Assembly (NCBI GenBank): GCA_018261735.1 | Contig: JAGTRM010000037.1 | Location: 1 to 35,505, forward strand | Source: Pseudomonadota bacterium | GTDB lineage: Bacteria; Pseudomonadota; Gammaproteobacteria; Burkholderiales; Chitinibacteraceae | DNA: 35,505 bases | Reading direction: 5' to 3' | Shown: positions 26,372 to 34,079 of the stretch, in pieces | How the letters are laid out: each line of letters begins with the position of its first letter | Position numbering within the stretch: position 1 is the first letter of the stretch | Made by a program: the position numbers and the translations under genes | Notes under the pieces: generated by a model | What the model was told of the DNA's origin: nothing | Database searches by the model: none | Seen by the model: the letters and a program-made list of their open reading frames with translations, nothing else

Positions 26372-29089
26372 ATGAAGTTGCCGATTCGTCTGCTTGCCTT
26401 GCTGTTTCCCCTGTTCATGGCCTGCGCCCAAGCGGCGCCGGTCAAGATCACCGAAGTGGAAGGGGTCAGTGAATATCGCCTCGCCAATGGATTGAAAGTG
26501 CTACTGGCGCCCGATCCTTCCAAACCGACGATCACGGTCAATGTCACCTACCTGGTGGGATCGCGCCACGAGAATTACGGTGAAACCGGCATGGCGCATC
26601 TGCTGGAACATCTGCTGTTCAAGGGCACGCCAACGCACCCGAATATTCCGCAGGATTTGTCGAGCCGCGGCATGCGCCCCAATGGCGTGACCACCTACGA
26701 TCGCACCCAGTATTTCGAGACTTTCGCCGCACGCGAGGATTATCTGGCCTGGGCGCTGGGGATGGAGGCCGATCGCATGGTCAATTCGTTCATCGCGGAA
26801 AAAGACCTGCGTTCGGAAATGACCGTGGTGCGCAACGAGATGGAGCGTGGCGAAAACAGCCCTGGTTCCGTGTTGCGCGACAAGATGCTGTCCGCCGCCT
26901 ACCAGTGGCATAGCTACGGGCGCAGCGTGATCGGTGCACGCTCCGACGTGGAAAACGTCCGCATCGGCAATCTGCAGGCGTTTTATCGCACTTATTACCA
27001 GCCCGATAACGCCGTGCTGACCGTGGCGGGCAAGCTCGATCCGGCCAGGACGCTGGCGCTGGTGGAGCAGAAATTCGGCGCCATCGCCAAGCCTGCGCGT
27101 GCCTTGCCGGTGCTGTATACCGTCGAGCCGCCGCAAGAGGGCGAACGCAGCGTACGGCTGGAACGATTGGGCGAGAACCGCATCCTCGATGTGATTTACC
27201 ACGTGCCTTCCGGCGCGCACCCGGACGCGGTTGCGCTGGATGTCTTCATGGAGATCATGGCCGATACCCCGTCCGGGCGCTTGCACAAGGCGCTGGTCGA
27301 AAGCGGCAAGGCGACCGGTATCCGGGCCTGGAACGCCGATCTGGTTGATCCCGGCTATGTTTTTTACAGTGTGCAGTTGCGCAAGGAGGATGCCCCCGAG
27401 GCGGCGCGGCGCGTTTTGTTTGAAACACTGGAAGGCGTGGCCAGCCGGCCGGTCACCGACGACGAGGTGGAGATCGCGCGCCGGGCCATGCTGGCGGGCT
27501 ACGACAACACCCTGAACGATTCCAGCCTGCTGGCCATGTCTTTGTCCAGCGCCATCGGGCTGGGCGATTGGCGCTTGTTCTTCTGGCAGCGCGACCGATT
27601 GGCTACGCTCGATGCGACGGAGGTCAACCGCGTGGCGCAGCGTTACTACCGCGCAGCCAACCGCACCGTGGGGGAATTCGCGCCGGTGGATGTGCCGGTG
27701 CGGGTGGAAATACCCGCTGCGCCGGATCTGGCCAAGGTACTCGAGGGTTATGCCGGCAATGCGGCGGTGACAGCGGGAGAAGCTTTTGAACCTTCGCCGG
27801 CCAATATCGAGGCCCGCACGCAAAAATTGGCCCTGGAAAATGGCCTGAAGCTGGCACTGCTGCCCAAGAAAACGCGCGGCCAGACGGTGCGCGCCACCAT
27901 GATCATCAACTATGGCGATGCCCAAAGCCTGCGCGGCCAGGCCAATGCCGCGGCATTTACCAGCATGATGCTGATGCGCGGCACGCAACAGCGCAGCCGC
28001 GAATCCATCACGCGCGAGCTGGACCGCCTGCGCAGCCAGATCCACATTGGCGGCAGCGGCCAGACCGTGACCGTGAGCGTGGAATCGGTGCGCGAAAACC
28101 TGCCGGCAACGTTGCGGTTGTTGCGGGAAATTCTGCGCGAACCGGCATTCGATTCGAACGAGTTCGCCCAGTTGATGAAGCAGGCGCGCGCCGGCGTCGA
28201 GGCCGCCCGGGTCGAGCCGGACAGCATTTCCGATCAGGCGCTGACCCGCCATTTCAACGACTGGCCCAGGGACGATATCCGCTATGCCCAGACTTTCGAC
28301 GAGCAACTGCAATCCTTGAGCACGCTCAAGCTGGAAGACCTGCAGCGATTCCATGCCCGCTTCTATGGCGCCAATCATGCGCAATTTGCCGCCGTGGGCG
28401 ATTTCGATGCGGCCGGATTGACGGCGCTGGTGCGCGAGCTCTTCGGTGACTGGCGTTCTGCCGCGGCCTATCAGCGATTGGCGCATCCGTTCAAACCCGT
28501 TGCGCCGGTCAGCGAAACGCTGGAAACGCCGGACAAGCAAAATGCCGTGTTCCGCGCGGCATTGCGCATCCCCGTGGGCAACAGCCATCCCGATTATCCG
28601 GCCTTGCTGGTCGCCAGCCGTATCCTGGGCGGTGGCTTCATCAGTTCGCGTCTGGCAAATCGTCTGCGCCAACAGGAGGGCATTTCCTATAGTACCCATA
28701 TTGGTTTTTCGGCAAGTCGCGAGGAACAAACGGGCAGTTTTTCTGCCTATGCCATCTACGCGCCACAGTTTCGCCCAAAGGTGGAGCGAGCCTTTGGCGA
28801 AGAGCTGGCCCGGGCCGTGCGCGATGGCTTTACCGCGGAAGAAGTGAGGGATGCACAAAATGCCATCCTGCAATCCGAGGAAATGAATCGTGCCCAGGAT
28901 GGCAATCTGGCCTGGATGCTGGCCGCTGATTTGCACTACGGGCAGGATTTTGGGCGGGTGGCGGCGCAAGAAGAGTTGATTCGCAAACTCACGCCGGCTG
29001 TTGTTCATGCTGTGCTGAAGAAGCATATCGATCCTGCGGCGTTTTCGCTTTTCTTTGCCGGAAATTTCGCGAACACAGTCAAGCAATAA
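26372..29089 (+). CDS. M16-family zinc metalloprotease, exported
   Basis: This 905-residue pitrilysin-type protease consists of two M16 repeats, about 30-440 and 480-905. The inverted zinc motif HLLEH is at 76-80, with the distal zinc Glu in NEMERGENSPGS. The second half lacks the HxxEH and keeps the substrate-holding R/Y region (RLANRLRQQEGISYS), the normal arrangement. A signal peptide is visible (MKLPIRLLALLFPLF, probable cut around residue 20-22), so it acts in the periplasm. The start is the only ATG with the signal sequence; the ribosome site GAAGG is modest. It is followed by terC after 42 bases with AAGGAG. The target peptides are unknown. Confidence 0.93.
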   Translation: MKLPIRLLALLFPLFMACAQAAPVKITEVEGVSEYRLANGLKVLLAPDPSKPTITVNVTYLVGSRHENYGETGMAHLLEHLLFKGTPTHPNIPQDLSSRGMRPNGVTTYDRTQYFETFAAREDYLAWALGMEADRMVNSFIAEKDLRSEMTVVRNEMERGENSPGSVLRDKMLSAAYQWHSYGRSVIGARSDVENVRIGNLQAFYRTYYQPDNAVLTVAGKLDPARTLALVEQKFGAIAKPARALPVLYTVEPPQEGERSVRLERLGENRILDVIYHVPSGAHPDAVALDVFMEIMADTPSGRLHKALVESGKATGIRAWNADLVDPGYVFYSVQLRKEDAPEAARRVLFETLEGVASRPVTDDEVEIARRAMLAGYDNTLNDSSLLAMSLSSAIGLGDWRLFFWQRDRLATLDATEVNRVAQRYYRAANRTVGEFAPVDVPVRVEIPAAPDLAKVLEGYAGNAAVTAGEAFEPSPANIEARTQKLALENGLKLALLPKKTRGQTVRATMIINYGDAQSLRGQANAAAFTSMMLMRGTQQRSRESITRELDRLRSQIHIGGSGQTVTVSVESVRENLPATLRLLREILREPAFDSNEFAQLMKQARAGVEAARVEPDSISDQALTRHFNDWPRDDIRYAQTFDEQLQSLSTLKLEDLQRFHARFYGANHAQFAAVGDFDAAGLTALVRELFGDWRSAAAYQRLAHPFKPVAPVSETLETPDKQNAVFRAALRIPVGNSHPDYPALLVASRILGGGFISSRLANRLRQQEGISYSTHIGFSASREEQTGSFSAYAIYAPQFRPKVERAFGEELARAVRDGFTAEEVRDAQNAILQSEEMNRAQDGNLAWMLAADLHYGQDFGRVAAQEELIRKLTPAVVHAVLKKHIDPAAFSLFFAGNFANTVKQ

Positions 29090-29131
29090 CGGTTGATGGA
29101 CATGGAAAACCAATAAAAAGGAGTATCAACG

Positions 29132-29947
29132 ATGATGGAATTACTGACTGATCCCGCAGCCTGGATCGCCTTCCTGACCCTGACCAGCCTTGAGCTGGTG
29201 CTGGGGATCGACAATGTGATCTTCATTTCCATCCTGGTCGACAAATTGCCGGCTGCACGGCGCGAATTCGCAAGGCGGCTGGGGTTGTTTCTGGCCATGT
29301 TCATGCGGATCGGCCTGTTGCTGGTTTTGTCGTGGATCGTGGGTCTGGTCGAGCCCCTGCTGGCGCTGTATACGCAGGACGGCAGCATGAAAGCTGCCCT
29401 GGGTGCAGCTCCTGAGATGGACGGAATTAAAACGTTGCTGGCATTGTCCGGACGCGACCTGATCCTGATTGCCGGGGGGCTGTTCCTGATCTGGAAGAGT
29501 ACCGGCGAAGTGCACCAGTTGATGGAAGGGGAAGAAGGCCACGGTTCCAGTGCCGTGAAAGCCACCTTGGCCGCGGTGATCACCCAGATCATCATCATCG
29601 ATCTGGTGTTCTCGCTGGATTCCATCATTACCGCCGTGGGCATGGTCGATGAGGTGGCGGTGATGATCGCGGCTGTGATCGCCTCGGTCGGGCTGATGAT
29701 GGTGTTTGCCTCGCATATCGGCCACTTTGTTTCCGCGCACCCTACGATCAAGATGCTGGCGCTGTCTTTCCTGGTTGTGGTCGGGCTGACCCTGCTGCTG
29801 GAAGGCTTCGGCCACCATGTGCCCAAGGGTTACATCTACTTTGCCATGGCGTTTTCCGTGCTGGTGGAAATGCTCAATATCCGTGTACGCAGGAAGGCGG
29901 CCAAGCCCGTCAAGTTGCATGAGCCGTATGTGCCGGAACGTGACTGA
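29132..29947 (+). CDS. TerC-family membrane protein
   Basis: This is a 271-residue integral membrane protein of the TerC family, with about seven hydrophobic spans. The two family repeats with buried acidic residues are plain: SLELVLGIDNVIFISILVD and IDLVFSLDSIITAVGMVDE, and GRDLILIAGGLFLIWKS lies between. Members export manganese or are linked with tellurite resistance and metal supply to exported enzymes. The C-terminal ~20 residues are basic and cytoplasmic. The ATG is preceded by AAAAAGGAG; an ATG one codon later is equally possible. A strong terminator follows. Confidence 0.92.
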   Translation: MMELLTDPAAWIAFLTLTSLELVLGIDNVIFISILVDKLPAARREFARRLGLFLAMFMRIGLLLVLSWIVGLVEPLLALYTQDGSMKAALGAAPEMDGIKTLLALSGRDLILIAGGLFLIWKSTGEVHQLMEGEEGHGSSAVKATLAAVITQIIIIDLVFSLDSIITAVGMVDEVAVMIAAVIASVGLMMVFASHIGHFVSAHPTIKMLALSFLVVVGLTLLLEGFGHHVPKGYIYFAMAFSVLVEMLNIRVRRKAAKPVKLHEPYVPERD

Positions 29948-29970
29948 TTGGCTGCTCGCTGATTCCCCCG

Positions 29971-30000
29971 AATGCCCCGGGTTGTGCCGGGGCATTTTTT
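29971..30000 (+). terminator. Factor-independent terminator after terC-family gene
   Basis: AATGCCCCGG (29971-29980) pairs perfectly with CCGGGGCATT (29987-29996) around a 6-base loop and is followed by TTTT. It sits 24 bases beyond the stop codon and separates the metalloprotease-TerC pair from nudJ-mnmA. Confidence 0.93.
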
Positions 30001-30058
30001 ACGCGCTTACCGCATGGGTCTGCGGTGCTAAAATCCCGTTTTGTCCGAAGGTTTTGCC

Positions 30059-30511
30059 ATGTGGAAACCCAACACCACCGTCGCCGCGCTGATCGAGCGT
30101 TCTGGCCGTTTCCTGCTGGTTGAAGAGCGCATCGATGGCGAACTGAAGCTCAACCAGCCCGCCGGTCACGTCGACCAAGGAGAGAGCATCGAGTATGCCT
30201 GCGTGCGCGAAGGGCTGGAAGAAACCGGCTACCACATCCGCCCCACGGCGCTGGTCGGCGTGTATCAGTGGACCCCGCCCGAACGCGCGCACATGACTTA
30301 CCTGCGCTTCGCGTTCGCCGCGGAGGTGATCGGCGAAGAGGCCGGTTATCAATTGGATGCCGGCATCGAGCGCCCGGTGTGGCTCACTTACGAAGAGATT
30401 GTCGCGCGGCGTGATCAGCATCGCAGCCCGTTGCTGCTGGCCTGTATCGATGATTATTTGGCGGGCCGGCGTTTTCCGCTGGACGTAATCCGGGATTTTG
30501 ATCGTGCGTGA
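30059..30511 (+). CDS. nudJ: Nudix hydrolase, NudJ type
   Basis: This is a 150-residue Nudix protein. The Nudix box is complete: [20 protein letters not shown] followed by TGY, with Gly in place of the usual hydrophobic residue after RE. The sequence around it resembles E. coli NudJ, including the [10 protein letters not shown] and TYLRFAFA segments. NudJ hydrolyses thiamine-precursor and nucleoside pyrophosphates. The ATG at 30059 is chosen because the family N-terminus [14 protein letters not shown] starts there; ORF-like sequence further upstream crosses the promoter region. The gene overlaps mnmA by 8 bases, and the pair nudJ-mnmA is also neighbouring in enterobacteria. Confidence 0.9.
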   Translation: MWKPNTTVAALIERSGRFLLVEERIDGELKLNQPAGHVDQGESIEYACVREGLEETGYHIRPTALVGVYQWTPPERAHMTYLRFAFAAEVIGEEAGYQLDAGIERPVWLTYEEIVARRDQHRSPLLLACIDDYLAGRRFPLDVIRDFDRA

Positions 30512-31565
30512 AAAAATAGTGGTAGGACTTTCCGGCGGCGTGGATTCGTCGGTGACCGCGTACCTGCTGAAAGAGCAGGGCTATGAGGTGATCGGCGTCT
30601 TCATGCAGAACTGGGAGGACGACAACACCGACGAATATTGCTCGATCAAGGAAGACAGCATGGACGCCATCGCGGTGGCCGACCTGCTGGGCATCGACAT
30701 CGAACTGGTGAATTTCGCCAAGGAATACAAGGACCGCGTGTTCAGCTATTTCCTGGCCGAATACTCGGCCGGGCGCACGCCGAATCCGGACATCCTGTGC
30801 AACAGCGAAATCAAGTTCAAGTGCTTCCTCGACTACGCCATGAAGCTGGGCGGCGTGAAGATGGCCACCGGCCATTACGCCGACAACCGCCTGCGCGCCG
30901 ATGGCCGCACCGAGTTGCTGCGCGGGCATGACCAGAACAAGGACCAGAGCTACTTTCTCTATCGCCTGTCGCAAGAGCAGGTTTCGCATGCTGTGTTCCC
31001 GCTCGGCCAGATCGACAAGCCCGAAGTACGGCGCATCGCCGAAAAAATCGGCCTGCCCAATGCCAGGAAAAAAGACAGCACCGGCATCTGCTTCATCGGC
31101 GAGCGCCCGTTCCGCGAATTCCTGAACCGCTACCTGCCCAAGGTGCCGGGGCCGATGGTCACGCCCGAAGGCCGCATCATGGGCGAGCACATGGGCCTGA
31201 TGTATTACACCCACGGCCAGCGCCAGGGGCTGGGCATCGGCGGCGCCGGCGAAGCCTGGTTCGTCGCCGGCAAGGACATGGCGAAGAACGAGCTGATCGT
31301 GGTGCAGGGCCATGACCACCCCTTGCTGCTCAAGCCCAACCTCGTGGCGCAGGATCTGAGCTGGGTGCTGGGCGAAGCGCCGCAGGCGGGCCGCTACACG
31401 GCCAAGACGCGCTACCGCCAGCAGGATGCCGCCTGCGAGCTCGTCTATCTGGACGAAGGCCGCTGCGAACTGAAATTCGATACGCCGCAGTGGGCCGTAA
31501 CGCCGGGACAATCAATGGTGCTGTACGACGGCGAAGTCTGTCTGGGTGGCGGCATTATCATTTAA
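30504..31565 (+). CDS. mnmA: tRNA-specific 2-thiouridylase MnmA
   Basis: MnmA puts the 2-thio group on the wobble uridine of tRNA-Glu, -Gln and -Lys using sulfur relayed by the cell's sulfur carriers. It has 353 residues from GTG 30504. The ATP loop SGGVDSS is at 10-16, the first catalytic Cys99 in [13 protein letters not shown], and Cys196 in [14 protein letters not shown] 30504 fits better than TTG 30498 because GGGA then sits about 8 bases upstream and the protein starts directly before the first strand. The start lies inside nudJ, so translation is coupled. One of its usual substrates, tRNA-Glu(TTC), is encoded 420 bases downstream. Confidence 0.97.
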   Translation: MREKIVVGLSGGVDSSVTAYLLKEQGYEVIGVFMQNWEDDNTDEYCSIKEDSMDAIAVADLLGIDIELVNFAKEYKDRVFSYFLAEYSAGRTPNPDILCNSEIKFKCFLDYAMKLGGVKMATGHYADNRLRADGRTELLRGHDQNKDQSYFLYRLSQEQVSHAVFPLGQIDKPEVRRIAEKIGLPNARKKDSTGICFIGERPFREFLNRYLPKVPGPMVTPEGRIMGEHMGLMYYTHGQRQGLGIGGAGEAWFVAGKDMAKNELIVVQGHDHPLLLKPNLVAQDLSWVLGEAPQAGRYTAKTRYRQQDAACELVYLDEGRCELKFDTPQWAVTPGQSMVLYDGEVCLGGGIII

Positions 31566-31591
31566 ACCGGGGGGCGGTGGTATTGGGTCAT

Positions 31592-31803
31592 GTATCTCCA
31601 CTTGGCGGTAATGCCATTCTTAAGAAAAAAATCCAACCAATCGACGTCATCCCGGCGAAGGCCGGGATCCAGATACCTCGGTGGATACTGGCTCTGCATT
31701 CCCTTCGGTCAGATTCCGGCCTTTGCCCCGAAGGAAATACCCTTGGGGTACGCCGGAATGACGGCAAGTTGTTAAGTGAATGGTATCTCCGCCTGGCAGC
31801 AAT
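31592..31803 (+). repeat. Imperfect 21-base direct repeats flanking a palindromic element
   Basis: GTATCTCC followed by ACTTGGCGGTAAT (31592-31612) and GTATCTCC followed by GCCTGGCAGCAAT (31783-31803) match at 17 of 21 positions; all four differences are transitions. They bracket the palindromic element at 31645-31763. They could be the remains of a target duplication or of an older local repeat. Confidence 0.45.
31645..31763. repeat. Small palindromic (REP/MITE-like) element
   Basis: This is about 119 bases beginning CGTCATCCCGGCG and ending CGCCGGAATGACG; the ends are inverted copies with one mismatch. Further inward, GGCGAAGGCCGGGATCCAG and ATTCCGGCCTTTGCC resemble the GTCATTCCGGCGAAAGCCGG class of palindromic repeats common between genes in proteobacteria. 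It has no open frame. It lies in the 294-base gap between mnmA and tRNA-Ala and may also fold as a terminator-like structure for mnmA. Confidence 0.65.
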
Positions 31804-31818
31804 TTTTGCAAAAATAGG

Positions 31819-31847
31819 TTGACGGGTGCGGGGAGCACATCCATAAT
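31819..31847 (+). promoter_or_regulatory. Promoter of the tRNA pair
   Basis: TTGACG (31819-31824) and CATAAT (31842-31847) are 17 bases apart, close to the sigma-70 consensus. Transcription would start near 31854, only about 6 bases before tRNA-Ala. The GC-containing stretch after the -10 box fits a growth-rate-controlled stable RNA promoter. Confidence 0.75.
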
Positions 31848-31859
31848 ACGCACCTCTTC

Positions 31860-31935
<76 letters not shown>

Positions 31936-31986
31936 AAGATAAAAACGAGGCCGCATGAATGTGCGGCCTTCGTTTCTAAGGCCGAA

Positions 31987-32062
31987 GTCCCCATCGTCTA
32001 GAGGCCTAGGACACCGCCCTTTCACGGCGATAACCGGGGTTCGAATCCCCGTGGGGACGCCA
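31987..32062 (+). tRNA. tRNA-Glu(TTC)
   Basis: A 76-base cloverleaf with acceptor GTCCCCA and TGGGGAC, discriminator G and encoded CCA. The anticodon loop is CTTTCAC, anticodon TTC at 32021-32023. The T arm is CCGGGG-type with TTCGAAT in the loop. The outer anticodon-stem pair is C-A (GGCGA instead of GGCGG). The 3' half also serves as the end of the recombinase reading frame on the other strand and is the likely integration site of the element to the right. Confidence 0.96.
32022..32062. other. Probable attachment site (attL) in tRNA-Glu 3' half
   Basis: The 3' half of the tRNA gene is the classic target of site-specific recombinases, and the recombinase gene here enters the tRNA directly. 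The exact crossover cannot be placed without the other junction. I looked for a second copy of the tRNA 3' end up to 35505 and did not find one, so the other end would lie outside the window. Confidence 0.5.
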
Positions 32063-33776
32063 TCCATGGGATGGTTACAGCAGAAATGATGTTCCAGTAT
32101 GAGTGCGGCAAAAAAAGCTGATAGCTTTTTTTGCCGTTTTCTTTTCTGGAACGACAACGAATTGGCTGCCCATCAAAAAATTCCTTGAGCACCTGCCGGC
32201 TCTGGTCACCGCCTTCCTGAAGTAACGCCTCAAGATTCAGCAATGACAGCTGGACCTGGTTGATCAACTGCTCAATGTCCTGCGATTCCAGTGGTTTTCG
32301 GCTACTAAGCTCATTGATCTGGCCTGCAAGATGTTGCTGCCGCTCTTCACGCTTCTTGATCTCGCGCCCCAACGTTGCAGGGGTATTGTCGGATCCCGCA
32401 GCAGCTATGGCCCATAAGTTGTCTATTTCACGTTCAAGTTTTTTTAGTTCAGCCTGAAGGTTTTGTAGCTTCCTTTGCAGTGGCTCATTATCGTCTTTTA
32501 ATAGATTTGCAACTTCTGCAGTCAGTGTGCTGATAGCCGAATCAGACAGGAACTCCCTTTTAATTACTTGAATGATCTGTTCCTCAAATAGCTTGGTTGG
32601 TTTGCGTAGTGAGTTGCTGCACTTGACGGTTCCGTGCTTCTTGTAACCTGAACACATATAACAGGATTCGAGTCGCCGCGTGCTACCGCTGCCATAGCTA
32701 CACCGAATGGCAATCATGGGGCAGCCACATTCTTCACAAATCATGAGGCCAGATAAAAGATGGTGCGAATGACGTGCTTTATCAGTCAAGGCTTCGATCT
32801 GTTTCTCGTAGGTCTTGGATTTGGCGCTTAGTCGATTTTGAACGGCATCCCATAGATGGGATTCCACAATACGTAACTCAGGACATTCAGTGATAATCCA
32901 ATCCTTTTTGTCTTGAGGAGTCCTGATCTTTGCGCGCCCATCTTCATATGTGTTTTTAAATTTCCCATAAATGATCTGGCCAATGTAACGCTCATTGCGC
33001 AGCATTTCCCTAATACCCGTCGCAGCCCATAAATTCCCCCGAGGCGCTAGAGGTTTGCTTCCGGCGAAAAATCGATCCAAATATTCCAAGTAATTCCTTG
33101 AATCATGGCCATTCAGAGTATGAGCAATTGCACGGTAGCCATGCCCTGCTTGGTACATGGCAAAAATTCCCCTGATTACAGCAGCTTCCTCCGGATTAAT
33201 CTGATGTTCAGTGTATGCATGTACGGACGAGCCATGCTGTGATTTATCGCAGACTTGAATATTCTTGTATCCGTATACCTTGCCACCCGTTACAGCCCCC
33301 AGCCTTGCCCGCACAGTCATTGCATCCCGCGTACGCTTGCTGGCGTTCAAGCGTTCTTCTTCAGCAATGATGGCTTTAAAATGCATCGTAAGCCCATCCA
33401 TATTGCTTATATTTTTTTCCTCCTGTCCCGTCAAATACGAATAAACCGAAACATTAGCCCGCTTGAGTTTGCTCATGACGTCTAGCGTTCCATCAACTTC
33501 ACGCCCAATTCTGGAGAGTTCAGAAACGATCAAAATTTTGTAATTTTTTCTTTCTGCGACTAGGTTCTGTAAACCTAAACGGTTTTTAAATTCGGCGCCT
33601 GATGTCTTTTCATCAAAAAACACGTGGTGATCCGGTACAGTCCATCCATTGGCTTCGGCAAATTGCTTGGCATGCTCAATTTGTCGATGAACAGATGTGT
33701 TTTCAGCTACCCTGTCTGAATCATCAGTCGACTTACGTGCATAAATAGCTGCAATAATGGGCGCATTGGCGTTCAT
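32022..33776 (-). CDS. Large serine recombinase
   Basis: This 584-residue site-specific recombinase joins, excises or inverts DNA. The N-terminal resolvase domain (about 5-150) has the nucleophile Ser16 in IYARKSTDDS, SELSRIGRE and the MDGLTMHFKAIIAEEERLNAS helix region. The recombinase domain (about 165-320) has GYRAIAHTLNG and GIREMLRNERYIGQIIYGKF. A zinc ribbon follows with CEECGCPM and CYMCSGYKKHGTVKC, then a charged coiled coil (about 430-490). ATG 33776 has AAGGGAAA upstream. The last 13 codons and the stop come from the antisense of tRNA-Glu; the stop overlaps the anticodon. The gene is clearly AT-richer than the mnmA side, a sign of transfer. A perfect hairpin lies inside its 3' coding part. 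It is probably active; its C-terminus depends on the integration site. Confidence 0.92.
   Translation of the reverse strand: MNANAPIIAAIYARKSTDDSDRVAENTSVHRQIEHAKQFAEANGWTVPDHHVFFDEKTSGAEFKNRLGLQNLVAERKNYKILIVSELSRIGREVDGTLDVMSKLKRANVSVYSYLTGQEEKNISNMDGLTMHFKAIIAEEERLNASKRTRDAMTVRARLGAVTGGKVYGYKNIQVCDKSQHGSSVHAYTEHQINPEEAAVIRGIFAMYQAGHGYRAIAHTLNGHDSRNYLEYLDRFFAGSKPLAPRGNLWAATGIREMLRNERYIGQIIYGKFKNTYEDGRAKIRTPQDKKDWIITECPELRIVESHLWDAVQNRLSAKSKTYEKQIEALTDKARHSHHLLSGLMICEECGCPMIAIRCSYGSGSTRRLESCYMCSGYKKHGTVKCSNSLRKPTKLFEEQIIQVIKREFLSDSAISTLTAEVANLLKDDNEPLQRKLQNLQAELKKLEREIDNLWAIAAAGSDNTPATLGREIKKREERQQHLAGQINELSSRKPLESQDIEQLINQVQLSLLNLEALLQEGGDQSRQVLKEFFDGQPIRCRSRKENGKKSYQLFLPHSYWNIISAVTIPWMASPRGFEPRLSP
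32106..32140 (+). terminator. Terminator for tRNA transcript, inside recombinase 3' coding region
   Basis: CGGCAAAAAAAGCT (32106-32119) and AGCTTTTTTTGCCG (32123-32136) are exact reverse complements with a 3-base loop, followed by TTTTCTTTTC on the plus strand. It lies 44 bases after tRNA-Glu and would end the tRNA-Ala/tRNA-Glu transcript. It is also translated on the other strand as part of the recombinase C-terminal region. Confidence 0.8.
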
Positions 33777-33790
33777 GATATTTCCCTTTT

Positions 33791-33961
33791 TTATTGAATT
33801 GAATCTTTCAATTGTTGTTGAACGTTGTTATCGCTTTGACTTCTGATTTTGTGCGCGATGAGCTGCGCCAAGCTGCTGGATGCACGCTTCCGGCATTTCT
33901 CTCCTTGAGGCTTCTGAACGGCTTTAATGAACATATGAAGAAGCTCTTTGTCGTTAAGCAT
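33791..33961 (-). CDS. Small protein of 56 residues upstream of the recombinase
   Basis: This reading frame starts MLNDKELLHMFIKAVQKP and ends KDSIQ, with a charged, Lys/Gln-rich helical composition. The ATG (33961-33959) is preceded by AAAGGA at a normal distance, and its stop lies 14 bases before the recombinase ATG, in the same direction. So it looks like the first gene of a two-gene unit with the recombinase. I do not recognise the family. By position and size it might be a repressor, recombination directionality factor or other helper of the recombinase, but that is inference. Its promoter area is a nested dyad. Confidence 0.6.
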   Translation of the reverse strand: MLNDKELLHMFIKAVQKPQGEKCRKRASSSLAQLIAHKIRSQSDNNVQQQLKDSIQ

Positions 33962-34007
33962 CGTGTTTTCCTTTTGCGTAAATTTACGCGACTATAAAAA
34001 CACGATG
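33959..34007. promoter_or_regulatory. Nested dyad upstream of the small ORF-recombinase unit
   Basis: The outer arms CATCGTGTTTT (33959-33969) and AAAACACGATG (33997-34007) are exact inverted copies. Inside them lies the perfect 14-base palindrome GCGTAAATTTACGC (33976-33989), and both share nearly the same centre (33983). On the minus strand a TATAGT lies in the dyad and could be a -10 box. The layout fits an operator over the promoter of the recombinase unit, or a recombinase-binding site. Confidence 0.55.
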
Positions 34008-34079
34008 TTTCACTGAACTGCAAATTGGAGGCTTTTTTAGCTTTTTTCCTGTGAAATCAGGCCTAAACTTTGACAATTC

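Noticed and set aside
26501..29113. 870-codon minus-strand frame opposite the M16 protease
   Set aside because: The plus-strand protease has a signal peptide, zinc motif and ribosome site; the antisense frame has no family features.
31847..31852. Possible AraC hexamer TCCATA near the tRNA promoter
   Set aside because: TCCATA here overlaps the -10 region of the tRNA promoter and stands alone, so it is taken as chance.
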